DNA of 64,000 nt from Paenibacillus sp. FSL R5-0766 (GCF_037971845.1 NZ_CP150227.1:3038001-3102000), one strand, 5' to 3'. Positions 29,683 to 39,497 are shown, counted from the first letter of the stretch. Program-made: numbers and translations. The notes: generated by a model from the letters alone, not told the origin.

Positions 29683-29720
29683 AACCACTATGGAATGAAA
29701 ATTCCGTGGTGGTTTTTTTT
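29683..29720 (+). terminator. Terminator of the rhaEW-rhaA operon
   Basis: AACCACTATGGAAT pairs with ATTCCGTGGTGGTT with a small mismatch; eight T follow. Confidence 0.88.
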
Positions 29721-29814
29721 GCATAATCACATTGAAATGCATAAGTAAGGCGATTGCTTCCATACTAGGAATATGGATCTGTATCGTATACGATTGCCAC
29801 GCAGAGGAGGAATA

Positions 29815-31494
29815 ATGGAGTTGAATCTATCCCACAACAAACTGTATATCGCTGCACTTGGCGGCGTGAATGAAATAGGGAAGAATATGTATTTCATCCA
29901 GTACAATCAGGACATCATCGTGATTGACTGTGGTTCGAAGTTTCCCGATGAGACATTGCCTGGTATTGATCTAATCATTCCGGATGTAGCGTATCTGCTG
30001 GACAATCTGGATAAAGTAAGGGGTCTTGTGGTTACCCATGGACATGAAGATCACATTGGTGGCATTCCCTATTTGTTAAAACAAATGAACATCCCGGTGT
30101 ATGCCTCCAGGCTCACTCGTGGGCTGATCGAACTAAAACTGAAGGAGCATGGGCTGCTGCGCAAGGCGGATCTGCATACGATCGATGCTCACTCCAGCAT
30201 TACGCTGGGAGGAATCGAGGTTTCCTTTTTCGCAACCAGCCATAGTATACCGGATTGTCTTGGTATCTTTTTTCAGACCCCAGCAGGCAATGTTGTGCAT
30301 ACCGGAGATTTCAAATTTGATATGTCGCCTGTACATGGACCTTTCCCAGATCTGCACCGTATGGCCGAGATTGGCAAACAGGGTGTCCATATTTTGCTCT
30401 CCGAGAGTACCAATGCAGAAAGACCCGGATTTACACCTTCCGAGCGTGTTGTGGGAGACCACATTCTGGATGCCTTTATCCGTGCAAAACAAAAAGTATT
30501 CATCTCGACCTTTGCGTCGAATGTCAGCAGGGTACAGCAGATTGTGAATGCAGCATTCGAGACGGGCCGCAAACTGGCACTGTTGGGCAGAAGTATGGTG
30601 AATGTGGTATCGGTGGCCAGTGAATTGGGGTATTTGCAAGTTCCTGACGGATTGCTGATTGAAGCTATCGATTCGGATCAGTTTCCACCTGAACAAGTTG
30701 TTGTATTATGCACTGGTAGCCAGGGTGAAGCGATGGCAGCATTGTCACGTTTGGCATCCGGTAAACATCCTCACGTAAGAATAAACGCAGGGGACACGGT
30801 CATTATTGCTGCCGGTGCCATTCCGGGTAATGAACGGAATCTTGCACATGTAATTGATAACCTGTATGTTCTCGGAGCACGTGTGATATATGGTTCAAGT
30901 GGTGCTGCTGGGATGCATGTATCCGGGCACGGCAGTCAGGAAGAACTCAAATTGATGCTTACCCTGATGAAACCGGATTATCTGATTCCGATCCACGGTG
31001 AATTTCGCATGTTGTATCAACACAGACTGCTTGCTGAATCCGTAGGCATAGAACGTGATCATGTGTTTATCGTGAATAATGGGGATATGGTCCAGTACAA
31101 AGACGGCATTGCTTCGCTGGGTCCAAAAATTGCATCAGGAAATAGTCTCGTAGACGGTCTGATCATGGGTGATGTCGGCAATATTGTACTTCGCGACCGC
31201 AGGCAACTGTCCTCCGATGGCATGCTGGTGATCGTAACCACATTGAGCAAAACGGAGAAACAAATGGTTGCCTCACCCGAAATCATCTCCAGAGGGTTTG
31301 TATTTGTTAAGGATTCGGAAGAATTCATGCATGAGATCCATGAGCTTGTTCTAAACCGGATGGATGAGTTGACCGGGGCTGGGGTGAATCAGTGGAATGT
31401 GATCAAAAGAAAGCTGAAAGACGAGATCGGTCACTATATTTACGCGCAAACAAAGAGAAGACCTATGATCTTGCCAATTATTATTGAGGTCTGA
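29815..31494 (+). CDS. Ribonuclease J
   Basis: A 559-residue metallo-beta-lactamase/beta-CASP ribonuclease. The metal site THGHEDHIGG carries His75, His77, Asp79 and His80; HTGDFKFD follows, and the beta-CASP motifs STFASNVSR and IPIHGEFRML are present. RNase J enzymes degrade or mature RNA with 5'-to-3' exonuclease and endonuclease activity. The start at 29815 follows AGAGGAGG; the longer reading frame from 29773 has no ribosome binding site. Whether it is the J1 or J2 type, or an extra paralogue, cannot be told from this window. It is monocistronic. Confidence 0.9.
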   Translation: MELNLSHNKLYIAALGGVNEIGKNMYFIQYNQDIIVIDCGSKFPDETLPGIDLIIPDVAYLLDNLDKVRGLVVTHGHEDHIGGIPYLLKQMNIPVYASRLTRGLIELKLKEHGLLRKADLHTIDAHSSITLGGIEVSFFATSHSIPDCLGIFFQTPAGNVVHTGDFKFDMSPVHGPFPDLHRMAEIGKQGVHILLSESTNAERPGFTPSERVVGDHILDAFIRAKQKVFISTFASNVSRVQQIVNAAFETGRKLALLGRSMVNVVSVASELGYLQVPDGLLIEAIDSDQFPPEQVVVLCTGSQGEAMAALSRLASGKHPHVRINAGDTVIIAAGAIPGNERNLAHVIDNLYVLGARVIYGSSGAAGMHVSGHGSQEELKLMLTLMKPDYLIPIHGEFRMLYQHRLLAESVGIERDHVFIVNNGDMVQYKDGIASLGPKIASGNSLVDGLIMGDVGNIVLRDRRQLSSDGMLVIVTTLSKTEKQMVASPEIISRGFVFVKDSEEFMHEIHELVLNRMDELTGAGVNQWNVIKRKLKDEIGHYIYAQTKRRPMILPIIIEV

Positions 31495-31559
31495 GTCAGC
31501 AGGGATAGGGATTATCCTTGCCTTAATGGTCTGTGCAAACGTGTATATGGAAGCTTAAC

Positions 31560-31619
31560 AGCCTGATGAATGTGGATCATACTTCGGTATGAACGTCACA
31601 TTGCCATCGGGCTTTTGCT
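31560..31619 (+). terminator. Terminator after RNase J
   Basis: A long stem in three parts: AGCC-GATG/CATCGGGCT, TGTG/CACA, and CATAC/GTATG closed by a TTCG tetraloop. Only four T follow. Confidence 0.65.
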
Positions 31620-31738
31620 ATTACATCGGGAATGTACAATAGATGTACGATAAATGGAGTTGAATCAAATTCGCCATGGGTTTGCGATTCGAAGTATAAT
31701 ATAAGGTAAACTAGCTAATGAAAATAAGAGGAGTCTTT

Positions 31739-32722
31739 ATGAATAAAACGATTTCTGATATCGCTCAGATGGCAGGCGTGGCAAAAAGCACGGTCTCTCG
31801 CTTCCTGAACGGCGGATCGGTTAGTGAAGATACACGCCAGAAGATTGAGCGCATCATCAAACAATACAATTATGTTCCCAACACATTTGCACAGAGTCTG
31901 AAGGCTAAGAAGACCAGTATTATCGGTACGGTAGTGCCGCGACTGGATTCTTTTGCAACATCACAGACATTGATCGGAATTGATGAAGAACTGCGGAGTA
32001 ATCAGTATCAGATGCTGATCGCAAATACAAGTCAGGACATGCAACGCGAGATTGATGCCATCTATGATTTTGCACGACAGAAGGTATCGGGTATTATTCT
32101 GTTGGCTGCTGAAGTGACTGAAGCACATCTGAAAGCAGTGGAGGACATACGTATCCCCGTGTTGTTGGTGGGGCAGCAGCATGAGCAACTACATAGTCTG
32201 GTTCACAATGATGACCAGGCAGGTTATGAGATGGGCAGATATGTCGTCGAACAGGGTCATCGCAAGATCGTGTATATCGGAGTTAGCGAGAAGGATCGGG
32301 CGGTAGGGATCTATCGTAAACAAGGATTCCAGCGAGCAATCGCCGAGTGTGGTGGATGTGATGTGAAGTATTATGAGACAAGCTTCAAGATGTCGGAAGC
32401 CATCATTACCGCTGAAGCCATTCTGAAAGAAATCACACCAACGATCATTGTCGGGGCTACGGATAATATTGCACTGGGTGTGATGAAGATTGCGTTCTCC
32501 AATAAAATCCGCATACCGCAAGATTTGTCTGTTACCGGATTTGGCGGATACGATATTACGGAGATGATTCACCCCACGCTGACGACTGTGAAATATCATT
32601 ATTTGCAGGCGGGCAAAGTAGCGGCTAATCACATTATTCGTCTGGTCAAAGGCGAGTCGGTGGAGGAACGAACAACACTGGACGTAGAACTAATTCCTCG
32701 AGAAAGCGTTGACAAATTATAA
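31739..32722 (+). CDS. scrR: LacI-family repressor of the sucrose operon
   Basis: A 327-residue regulator with an N-terminal LacI helix-turn-helix (ISDIAQMAGVAKSTVSRFLNG) and a periplasmic-binding-protein-like sensor domain. The start at 31739 follows AAGAGGAG. It sits directly before the sucrose hydrolase and PTS genes, and two copies of the LacI-type palindrome GAACCGGTTC lie between it and them, so it very probably represses this operon. The name scrR is based on this context; the inducer would be sucrose, sucrose-6-phosphate or fructose. Confidence 0.82.
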   Translation: MNKTISDIAQMAGVAKSTVSRFLNGGSVSEDTRQKIERIIKQYNYVPNTFAQSLKAKKTSIIGTVVPRLDSFATSQTLIGIDEELRSNQYQMLIANTSQDMQREIDAIYDFARQKVSGIILLAAEVTEAHLKAVEDIRIPVLLVGQQHEQLHSLVHNDDQAGYEMGRYVVEQGHRKIVYIGVSEKDRAVGIYRKQGFQRAIAECGGCDVKYYETSFKMSEAIITAEAILKEITPTIIVGATDNIALGVMKIAFSNKIRIPQDLSVTGFGGYDITEMIHPTLTTVKYHYLQAGKVAANHIIRLVKGESVEERTTLDVELIPRESVDKL

Positions 32723-32738
32723 AAACATCCTTTATGAT
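32709..32738 (+). promoter_or_regulatory. Sigma-A promoter of the sucrose operon
   Basis: TTGACA (32709-32714) and TATGAT (32733-32738) with an 18-base spacer. The -35 lies within the last codons of the repressor gene. The AGAAAGCGTTGACA overlapping the -35 also resembles a cre site. Confidence 0.75.
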
Positions 32739-32747
32739 AATTCCATC

Positions 32748-32757
32748 GAACCGGTTC
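32748..32757. promoter_or_regulatory. LacI-type operator O1
   Basis: GAACCGGTTC is a perfect palindrome with the central CG of LacI-family operators. It covers the expected transcription start of the sucrose promoter. Confidence 0.82.
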
Positions 32758-32835
32758 CACTATGAGTATCCAATGCGGATTTGCGAACACGGGCAGGCAC
32801 TAATGCCATATGGAATTATTTTTTTTGCATTCAAC

Positions 32836-32847
32836 GGAACCGGTTCC
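32836..32847. promoter_or_regulatory. LacI-type operator O2
   Basis: GGAACCGGTTCC is a 12-bp perfect palindrome. It lies 89 bp (centre to centre) downstream of O1, so looping or roadblock repression is possible. Confidence 0.82.
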
Positions 32848-32862
32848 TATATTTGATTTTCG

Positions 32863-33048
32863 TATAAGTTAAATAAGAAATAAACATTTACGGAGAGGGC
32901 AGAAAAAATCTGAAGAAACGTAGTGTTCGCCTTTAGCACCGGATTTCACCCTTTAGAAAAGGGATCAGGAAATCTGGGGATAACAGCGATCGGAGGATTG
33001 TTCTGCCATCGTAGTCCCAGTGTGAAATTTCTTGGTCTAACTTATATA
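32863..33048 (+). repeat. Inverted-terminus repeat element, copy C (long form, about 186 bp)
   Basis: It carries the full conserved core and both inner hairpins but has a more degenerate left arm. It fills the space between operator O2 and the sucrose hydrolase start, so it lies in the 5' untranslated region of the sucrose mRNA. Confidence 0.82.
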
Positions 33049-33068
33049 AGCAAGAATGGAGAACAGCT

Positions 33069-34544
33069 ATGAAAATGACTAGAGAGCAACGCTACAGACG
33101 AATTGAGCAAGCGGAGCCTGGAGAGATTGCGAAGCTTGAAGCACAGATATCCGTATGTCCTTGGCGACAGAGTTATCACATTCAGCCGATAACAGGTCTG
33201 CTTAATGATCCTAACGGCTTTGCATATTATCAAGGCTATTATCATCTGTTCTATCAGTGGTTTCCACTTGGGACAGAACATGGCATGAAATACTGGTATC
33301 ATACCCGCTCGAAGAATCTGGTGAACTGGGAAAATGTCGGGATTGGAATCGAACCGGGTGGCAGGTATGACTCACACGGAGCTTATTCCGGTAGCGCGAT
33401 TGAAAAAGACGGCAAGCTGCACTTGCTGTACACGGGCAATACGAGGGATGAGGCTTGGGTCAGACATCCGTATCAATGCTTGGCAGTTATGGATGAAAGC
33501 GGTTCAGTATCCAAACTGAATGATCCAGTGATCTCATCTGTGCCAGACGGATACACGGAACACTTCAGAGATCCCAAGGTGTGGCAACAAGGAGACACGT
33601 ATTATGGTGTAATTGGTGCGCAGAGAACAGACGAGACGGGATGTACGGTGCTGTATCGCTCCATTGATCTGAGAAACTGGGAGTTTCTTGGTGAAATTCG
33701 TACGCAATTAACCTCCTTTGGTTACATGTGGGAATGCCCGGATTATATGGAGATGGACGGGAAAGGTGTGCTTGTCTTTTCCCCACAAGGAATAGACGCT
33801 GCGGGAGATCATTATCAGAATATTTTTCAATCCGGTTATCTGATCGGTGAGCCGCTCAATCTACAGACAAGAGAGTTCAATCATGGTGAATTTCAGGAGT
33901 TGGATCGTGGATTCGACTTCTATGCTCCGCAGACGATGCTGGCTCCGGACGGAAGACGTATTCTGGTTGGATGGATGGGACTTCCCGATCTGGAATATCC
34001 GACAGACGATAGTGGCTGGGCTCATTGTCTGACCATTCCTCGGCAATTGTCACTCCGAGACAGCAAGTTAATCCAGTTACCTGTTACAGAGATGATGCAA
34101 TTGCGTCTGCAAGAGGAAGGGACTCATATTCGCGCAACGATTAACAATGAAAGCCGATCTTTCACTGGTTTTAATGGGATTACCTATGAACTGATATGTG
34201 AGATAAGCAATGTAGAAGCAGAGGTTGTAGGCATCGAATTCCGGGCAAATGGAACTGAAAAGACGGTGATTCTGTATGATCGGATTCAGCAGAAAGTTGT
34301 CTTGGATCGGACGATGTCTGGTGCCAAGTTGGCAGAACAGAACGGAGTTGTACGACAGTGCACACTTACTGCGGAAGTGATTAAGTTCCATCTGTTCATA
34401 GATGCATCTTCCGTCGAGATCTTTGTGAACGATGGGGAAGAGGTCTTTACCAGCCGCATTTTCCCAAACCGGGACAGCGTGGACATTCGTTTTTTTGCAC
34501 ACGGCGGCAAAGCTGATTTTGAAGCAACAAAATGGCGTTTTTAA
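33069..34544 (+). CDS. sacA: Sucrose-6-phosphate hydrolase (GH32)
   Basis: A 491-residue cytosolic beta-fructosidase. LLNDPNGF holds the nucleophile Asp47, FRDPKV holds the transition-state-stabilising Asp, and WECPDY holds the acid/base Glu222. The N-terminal five-bladed propeller is followed by a beta-sandwich ending GKADFEATKWRF. It would cut sucrose-6-phosphate delivered by the PTS transporter whose gene starts 26 bases after its stop. The two genes form an operon controlled by the upstream LacI-type operators. Confidence 0.92.
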   Translation: MKMTREQRYRRIEQAEPGEIAKLEAQISVCPWRQSYHIQPITGLLNDPNGFAYYQGYYHLFYQWFPLGTEHGMKYWYHTRSKNLVNWENVGIGIEPGGRYDSHGAYSGSAIEKDGKLHLLYTGNTRDEAWVRHPYQCLAVMDESGSVSKLNDPVISSVPDGYTEHFRDPKVWQQGDTYYGVIGAQRTDETGCTVLYRSIDLRNWEFLGEIRTQLTSFGYMWECPDYMEMDGKGVLVFSPQGIDAAGDHYQNIFQSGYLIGEPLNLQTREFNHGEFQELDRGFDFYAPQTMLAPDGRRILVGWMGLPDLEYPTDDSGWAHCLTIPRQLSLRDSKLIQLPVTEMMQLRLQEEGTHIRATINNESRSFTGFNGITYELICEISNVEAEVVGIEFRANGTEKTVILYDRIQQKVVLDRTMSGAKLAEQNGVVRQCTLTAEVIKFHLFIDASSVEIFVNDGEEVFTSRIFPNRDSVDIRFFAHGGKADFEATKWRF

Positions 34545-34570
34545 GTATTACGTGAGAGGAATGAGACAAC

Positions 34571-36553
34571 ATGTCGGAGAATCAACGCATTGCCCAGGAA
34601 GTCATTCATGCCATCGGGGGCAAAGAGAATATCGCATCATTTGCACATTGTGCAACACGTCTTCGCATCATGGTGAAAGATAAAGAAAAGATTGATCAGA
34701 AAACGGTCGAGAACATCGAGAAGGTGAAAGGAGCTTTTTTCAACTCAGGTCAATACCAGATTATCTTTGGTACGGGAACAGTGAATCGAATCTTTGAAGA
34801 GGTTGAGAAGCTGGGAATCGAAGGAACGTCCAAGGATGATGTGAAGAGCCAGGGGAAAAAAGAAGGAAATGCTTTTCAACGGGCGATCCGCACGTTTGGT
34901 GACGTATTTGTACCCATCATTCCCGTTCTGGTAGCTACAGGACTGTTCATGGGATTGCGCGGATTACTTACCCAGAATGAAATTCTGGCGTTATTCGGTG
35001 CAACACCGGATGATATCTCGGCCAATTTCCTGTTGTTCACTCAAATCCTGACGGATACGGCCTTTGCATTCCTGCCTGCGCTTGTAGCGTGGTCTGCGTT
35101 CCGTGTATTCGGCGGAAGTCCGGTACTAGGTATTGTACTGGGGCTAATGCTGGTCAATCCCGCATTACCCAATGCTTACGCGGTGGCAGATGGATCAGCA
35201 CAGCCGCTGCATATGTTCGGTTTTATACCTGTCGTGGGTTATCAAGGATCGGTTCTGCCTGCGTTCTTTGTAGGTTTGATTGGAGCCAAGTTTGAAAAGG
35301 TATTAAGAAGACGGGTACCAGAGGCATTGGATTTAATTCTGACTCCTTTTATTACGTTGACAGTCATGATTACGCTTGGCCTTTTCGCCATTGGTCCCGT
35401 ATTCCATTCCCTAGAAGAGTGGGTGCTGCATGGAACAACTGCTGTATTGGATCTTCCGTTTGGCATCGCAGGTATTATCATTGGATTCTTCCATCAGATT
35501 ATTGTTGTTACCGGTGTACATCACATCTTTAATTTCCTGGAGATTCAGCTACTGGAGAAAACGGGATTCAATCCGTTCAACGCCATCATTACCTGTGCCA
35601 TGGCAGCACAAGGAGCGGCTTGTCTCGCAGTTGGTCTGAAGACCAAAAATATGAAACTCAAAGCACTCGCATTACCTTCTTCCTTGTCCGCATTTCTGGG
35701 CATTACCGAGCCAGCCATCTTCGGAGTTAACTTGCGTTATATGAAACCATTTATTATGGGACTGGTTGGTGGTGGTGTAGGTGGTTTCATCGCTTCCTTG
35801 TTCCATCTGCAAGGTACAGGTATGGCTGTAACGGTTATTCCAGGAACATTGCTTTATCTGAACAGCCAACTGCCGTTGTATATCTTGTCCAACGTGGTTG
35901 CCATGGCGATTGCATTTGCACTTACCTGGTTCTTCGGATATAAGGATCAACCGGTTGCAGAAGAAGCGGTGAGCCATGAAAACAGTGGAGTAACATCAAC
36001 TGAAGTTAAAGCAGAGCAATCTAATCCGCATATTAATTCAGTTACGGATGCCGTTACAAGCAATCGTCCTAAGGTAGAACTGCTCGAAATAGCTTCGCCG
36101 ATGAATGGTACCGTCGTTGCTCTGGAGCAGGTTCCTGACCCGGCGTTCTCGGAAAAACACATGGGTGAGGGTATCGCCATTGAGCCATCAGAAGGCAAAG
36201 TGTATGCACCGTTTGATGGTGTCATCGCACATGTCATGAACAAGAGTAAACATGCGGTGATTCTGGAGCATGAGACAGGTGTACAGATGCTGGTTCATAT
36301 CGGAATTAATACGGTTGGACTGAAAGGAAACGGTTTTACCGCGCATGTGAATAGCGGAGATCGTGTAACTGCAGGACAGTTGTTGATTGAATTTGACATG
36401 GATGTCATTCAGGCTGCGGGTCTGCCAGTGATTACACCTGTGCTGATTCCGAGCGGGAATGAAACCATAGCAACGGTTACAGCAACCTCAACCGGTCGTG
36501 TGCAAGCCAATGGGGAAGTGGTACTTGTAGTGAAATTTACTGAGCCACAATAG
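34571..36553 (+). CDS. scrA: Sucrose-type PTS transporter EIIBCA
   Basis: A 660-residue membrane protein of the beta-glucoside/sucrose PTS family. The EIIB domain (1-90) has the phospho-cysteine in AHCATRLRI. The EIIC domain (about 105-460) has about ten membrane helices and the ITEPAIFG motif. The EIIA domain (about 500-660) has the phospho-histidine in MLVHIGINTV. It would import and phosphorylate sucrose for the neighbouring hydrolase. The substrate is inferred from operon context; B, C and A are all present, so no separate EIIA is needed. Confidence 0.9.
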   Translation: MSENQRIAQEVIHAIGGKENIASFAHCATRLRIMVKDKEKIDQKTVENIEKVKGAFFNSGQYQIIFGTGTVNRIFEEVEKLGIEGTSKDDVKSQGKKEGNAFQRAIRTFGDVFVPIIPVLVATGLFMGLRGLLTQNEILALFGATPDDISANFLLFTQILTDTAFAFLPALVAWSAFRVFGGSPVLGIVLGLMLVNPALPNAYAVADGSAQPLHMFGFIPVVGYQGSVLPAFFVGLIGAKFEKVLRRRVPEALDLILTPFITLTVMITLGLFAIGPVFHSLEEWVLHGTTAVLDLPFGIAGIIIGFFHQIIVVTGVHHIFNFLEIQLLEKTGFNPFNAIITCAMAAQGAACLAVGLKTKNMKLKALALPSSLSAFLGITEPAIFGVNLRYMKPFIMGLVGGGVGGFIASLFHLQGTGMAVTVIPGTLLYLNSQLPLYILSNVVAMAIAFALTWFFGYKDQPVAEEAVSHENSGVTSTEVKAEQSNPHINSVTDAVTSNRPKVELLEIASPMNGTVVALEQVPDPAFSEKHMGEGIAIEPSEGKVYAPFDGVIAHVMNKSKHAVILEHETGVQMLVHIGINTVGLKGNGFTAHVNSGDRVTAGQLLIEFDMDVIQAAGLPVITPVLIPSGNETIATVTATSTGRVQANGEVVLVVKFTEPQ

Positions 36554-36566
36554 AGGCGTGTGAAGT

Positions 36567-36607
36567 GGGAAGCGGGGAGAGATTCATCTCACCCGTTTCC
36601 CTTTTTT
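36567..36607 (+). terminator. Terminator of the sucrose operon
   Basis: GGGAAGCGGG pairs with CCCGTTTCCC, with an inner GAGA/TCTC, followed by six T. Confidence 0.9.
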
Positions 36608-36741
36608 GTGTACAATCGTATGAAATTAAAGAAACAGATCATCGGTGATCTGAGTAATCCAAGTGAGTTAGCACGCAAGAGAGCACCATTTTACAGTTAT
36701 CCAATCGACGCCCTATGAATAAACAAATGGCAATCGTCGGC

Positions 36742-37641
36742 CTACAGACCAGCATGCCGTTTCAGTCGCTCTGCAATCTGCATTAGATCTTCCGCGGATA
36801 TCCCTGGCGCAAATTCTTCCGGCAGATCAGGCAGCTCAGGTACCGGCCCTCCATAACCCGGCAAGCCGGCAAAAGCCTCCAGTTTACCGCCATCGGTTGG
36901 GTGTGTCCCTTTCCAGATCTGTGCAATGCCCTGATAATCCTTGTCGCTGAACGTGTACAGCCTGCGATGTTCTCCCATCGCTTCCCACTTACGTGTCGTT
37001 TCAAAAGCTTTGTTATCCAGTCGTGGAATAGGGAACATCTTCGTTACATCCACACCCGTTGCAATTTCCAGTGCCTTGGCATACGCAAGAACGTGCACAC
37101 CGCCGCGTACAAGCAAGTATCCTGTCATTTCTCGGGCTGTTTTGTTGTCGGTCATTTCGTAGACTCTCATTTTGTGGGTCCTGGCTCCGCACTCAAGAAA
37201 GAAATTATGCAGCAGATCGAAGATCAGATTGCCACTGCTCACAACATATGAACCATTCCAGGGTCTTCCCATGGAGTCATACGGGAGCGCTGTCTGAGCC
37301 GATTCGATAAAATGTGAAGTCATCCGTGCGTCTTTGCCTACACGTAGCGGGGTAGAGTCCGGGGCGCCTGGTGAAGTTGAACCTTCAAGCATGAGGTTAA
37401 TCGTATTGGCGACAAGTTCGACATGGCCGAATTCCTCCGCGGTAATACTTGCAACAATGTCATAAAATGGACGCAGCTTGGATCTGCCTCTGAAATTGAA
37501 TGACTGAAACATATAATTGTTCAATGTTGACATTTCCCCGAACTTTCCACCCAACAACTCCTGAACTGCACTAGCTCCATTAGGATCCGGATTATTGGAT
37601 ATGGGTAATTCGATGGCAAGACGGTCTACACGCTTAAACAT
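36742..37641 (-). CDS. Manganese catalase
   Basis: A 299-residue protein of the di-manganese catalase family. The ferritin-like four-helix core shows conserved ligands in AVQELLGGKFGEMSTLNNYMFQ, ITAEEFGHVELVANT and LLVRGGVHVLAY (Glu, Glu, His, His). It detoxifies hydrogen peroxide without heme. Similar proteins in bacilli are YdbD and the spore-coat protein CotJC; no cotJA or cotJB is adjacent, so the YdbD type is more likely. The start lies seven bases after GAGGGGGA. It is encoded against the sucrose operon, and no strong terminator is seen behind it. Confidence 0.9.
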   Translation of the reverse strand: MFKRVDRLAIELPISNNPDPNGASAVQELLGGKFGEMSTLNNYMFQSFNFRGRSKLRPFYDIVASITAEEFGHVELVANTINLMLEGSTSPGAPDSTPLRVGKDARMTSHFIESAQTALPYDSMGRPWNGSYVVSSGNLIFDLLHNFFLECGARTHKMRVYEMTDNKTAREMTGYLLVRGGVHVLAYAKALEIATGVDVTKMFPIPRLDNKAFETTRKWEAMGEHRRLYTFSDKDYQGIAQIWKGTHPTDGGKLEAFAGLPGYGGPVPELPDLPEEFAPGISAEDLMQIAERLKRHAGL

Positions 37642-37714
37642 GACATTTCCCCCTCAGTCCTAGTTATTGTAAAAGTATGAAGGGTTACTTGTACGTTATT
37701 CGGTCGTTGGTGAA

Positions 37715-37759
37715 ACAAAAAAACGTTCTGCCAGAGCTTAAAGCTCTGAACAGAACGTT
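37715..37759 (-). terminator. Terminator after GH5 cellulase (minus strand)
   Basis: AACGTTCTG pairs with CAGAACGTT, with an inner AGAGCTT/AAGCTCT. Read on the minus strand, seven or more T follow. Confidence 0.9.
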
Positions 37760-37769
37760 AGATGAGTTC

Positions 37770-39497
37770 TTATTTGGAAGTTACGCCAACAACGCTTGTT
37801 CCATTTTTCGTGATTTTGTACGTCAGCACATCTCCGTTCCAGAAATGGAACTTAAGCGTGACTTCGCCATCATTGGTTTCATTGAAGAAGTTAGGTTTCA
37901 GTTCAATCACATTACGTTCGTAATCTGGGCTAAATGTGTAGGAGAATTCTTTGAATGGAGTCCAGTTCTGTGGGCCGGCGTTCTCTCCGTTTGCATATGT
38001 TGCTTCCATCGTGGCGAGCTGATTGCCGTTAAACGTAGTCGGAATGGCAAATGCACTGGTTGTACCAGTTGCGTCGTTCAGCTTAGGTGTGTCATATTTA
38101 ATGATATTAAAGTTCCAGTCAGCACCTTCATTGAATCCAGCCGTGAGTGTGGCATTTACGCCCAAATCACCAGAGGCTGTCAATTTGGTTAACAGATTGG
38201 ATTTTAACGTAAGTACATCTTTTTTGATCGTATAGTCTTTACCTCTTACAAGAGGGGTAGTGCCATTTTTCAACGAATTGAATTTGTTCCCATTCAGATT
38301 GAGCTTTACCTTTTTATCTTGAATGGCTTCATTTTGTTTAAGATATACGAGGTCCGTTTCGGCTGTGGATGAGCGACCTGTCCAGCTGGCTTTCATGGTA
38401 TCGAAAAGTTCCTGATCAGACCAAGTAAAACTTGTGCGACCGAAGTGTTGTCCGTTATCCCACAACATCGTTGTCATCTGTTTTTGACGCAGATATTGTC
38501 CAACAAATTCGAAGAATTTCAGTTTTTCGCCTTGCTCAATGACACCTGTGTGCTGGTCAAAACCAAGCAAGCCATACTCACCGACGATAACCGGAATGCC
38601 TTTCGCTGTAAAAGCATTGTATACTCGATCAAATGTGTCGGTAACGTCTTTTTGTACTTCCTCGTTATACTTGGTGTAACCTGCGATGTTCACACTGAAT
38701 GGCCAGAACCCGTAGTAGTGAACGGTTGCAATAATATTGGTGTCATTCAATTTTTGAATGGTCTTATTCAGTTCATCCAGATCAGGTTGAGCGGAAGAGG
38801 TATGCATCGTTGGAAGCACAAGTGGACGTGTCTCGTTGTTTCCACCCGAAGTTCTTACGATCTTGTGAAAAGAAGTATTCAACTCGTCCAGCATGCGATA
38901 TCCAATCGCTGCATCCGTTGTGCCGCCTTCGGAGAAACGTGGTTCGTTAACACTTTCAAACATGAGTTTATCGGATGCATCTTTGAATTTGTCCGCAATC
39001 TGAGTCCAAGCAGCGTTGTAACGTGCAAGCACGTTGTCATGGTCTTTCTCCATGTAACTGATCCAACGCCAGGAATCATGGTGAAGATTGATCATGACGT
39101 AGAGATCCGCATCAAGGGCCCAGTTTACCACTTCTTGAACCCGATTCATGTAAGCGGAATCAATTGTGTAGTCGGGTGCGTCACCGATATGGGCTTCCCA
39201 GGTCACAGGGATACGGATACTGTTGTAGCCCTCAGCTGCGATCGATTGAATTAGTTCCTTTGTAATGCGCGGGTTGCCCCAGGCTGTCTCATCCTCACCA
39301 ACGGCGTCCAGAGAGTTACCCAGATTCCAGCCAGGCTCCATGGCGTTTACGTAGGTCTGCATTTTGCTTGGAGCGGGTGATGCACTGGCCTGTTCGCTGT
39401 TGTCAGTTGCAGCTGAAGCCATAGCGGAGGAGAATAGAGATAGAATCATGGCAGTCACAAGCGTAAGAGAAAGGACTGATTTGCGGTTTTTTTTCAT
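37770..39497 (-). CDS. Secreted GH5 endoglucanase with X2 and CBM46-like modules
   Basis: A 575-residue exported enzyme with a signal peptide (SVLSLTLVTAMILSLFSSAM, cleavage near ASA-ATD). Its GH5 barrel (about 45-365) has Glu185 in SVNEPRF as acid/base and Glu307 in VIVGEYGL as nucleophile. An Ig-like X2 module (about 370-460) and a C-terminal CBM46-like module (about 460-575) follow; this order is typical of GH5 subfamily 4 cellulases/xyloglucanases. The start at 39497 follows AAGGAG; the longer frame from 39578 lacks a ribosome binding site. A cre site lies 125 bases upstream, so catabolite repression is expected. Confidence 0.9.
   Translation of the reverse strand: MKKNRKSVLSLTLVTAMILSLFSSAMASAATDNSEQASASPAPSKMQTYVNAMEPGWNLGNSLDAVGEDETAWGNPRITKELIQSIAAEGYNSIRIPVTWEAHIGDAPDYTIDSAYMNRVQEVVNWALDADLYVMINLHHDSWRWISYMEKDHDNVLARYNAAWTQIADKFKDASDKLMFESVNEPRFSEGGTTDAAIGYRMLDELNTSFHKIVRTSGGNNETRPLVLPTMHTSSAQPDLDELNKTIQKLNDTNIIATVHYYGFWPFSVNIAGYTKYNEEVQKDVTDTFDRVYNAFTAKGIPVIVGEYGLLGFDQHTGVIEQGEKLKFFEFVGQYLRQKQMTTMLWDNGQHFGRTSFTWSDQELFDTMKASWTGRSSTAETDLVYLKQNEAIQDKKVKLNLNGNKFNSLKNGTTPLVRGKDYTIKKDVLTLKSNLLTKLTASGDLGVNATLTAGFNEGADWNFNIIKYDTPKLNDATGTTSAFAIPTTFNGNQLATMEATYANGENAGPQNWTPFKEFSYTFSPDYERNVIELKPNFFNETNDGEVTLKFHFWNGDVLTYKITKNGTSVVGVTSK

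Noticed and set aside
32738..32828. Possible terminator TAATTCCAT...ATGGAATTA plus eight T between the sucrose operators
   Set aside because: The nine-base arms are about 65 bases apart with little inner pairing, and the left arm is at the transcription start. It is too weak to list, though attenuation cannot be ruled out.
36620..36718. 32-codon ORF starting MKLKKQIIGDLSN after the sucrose operon terminator
   Set aside because: It has no ribosome binding site and no recognised similarity, and lies between convergent genes. It is probably chance.
38445..39254. Long plus-strand open frame of 269 codons opposite the GH5 cellulase
   Set aside because: It lies fully antisense to a gene with clear catalytic motifs, signal peptide and ribosome binding site. 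It is an open shadow frame.
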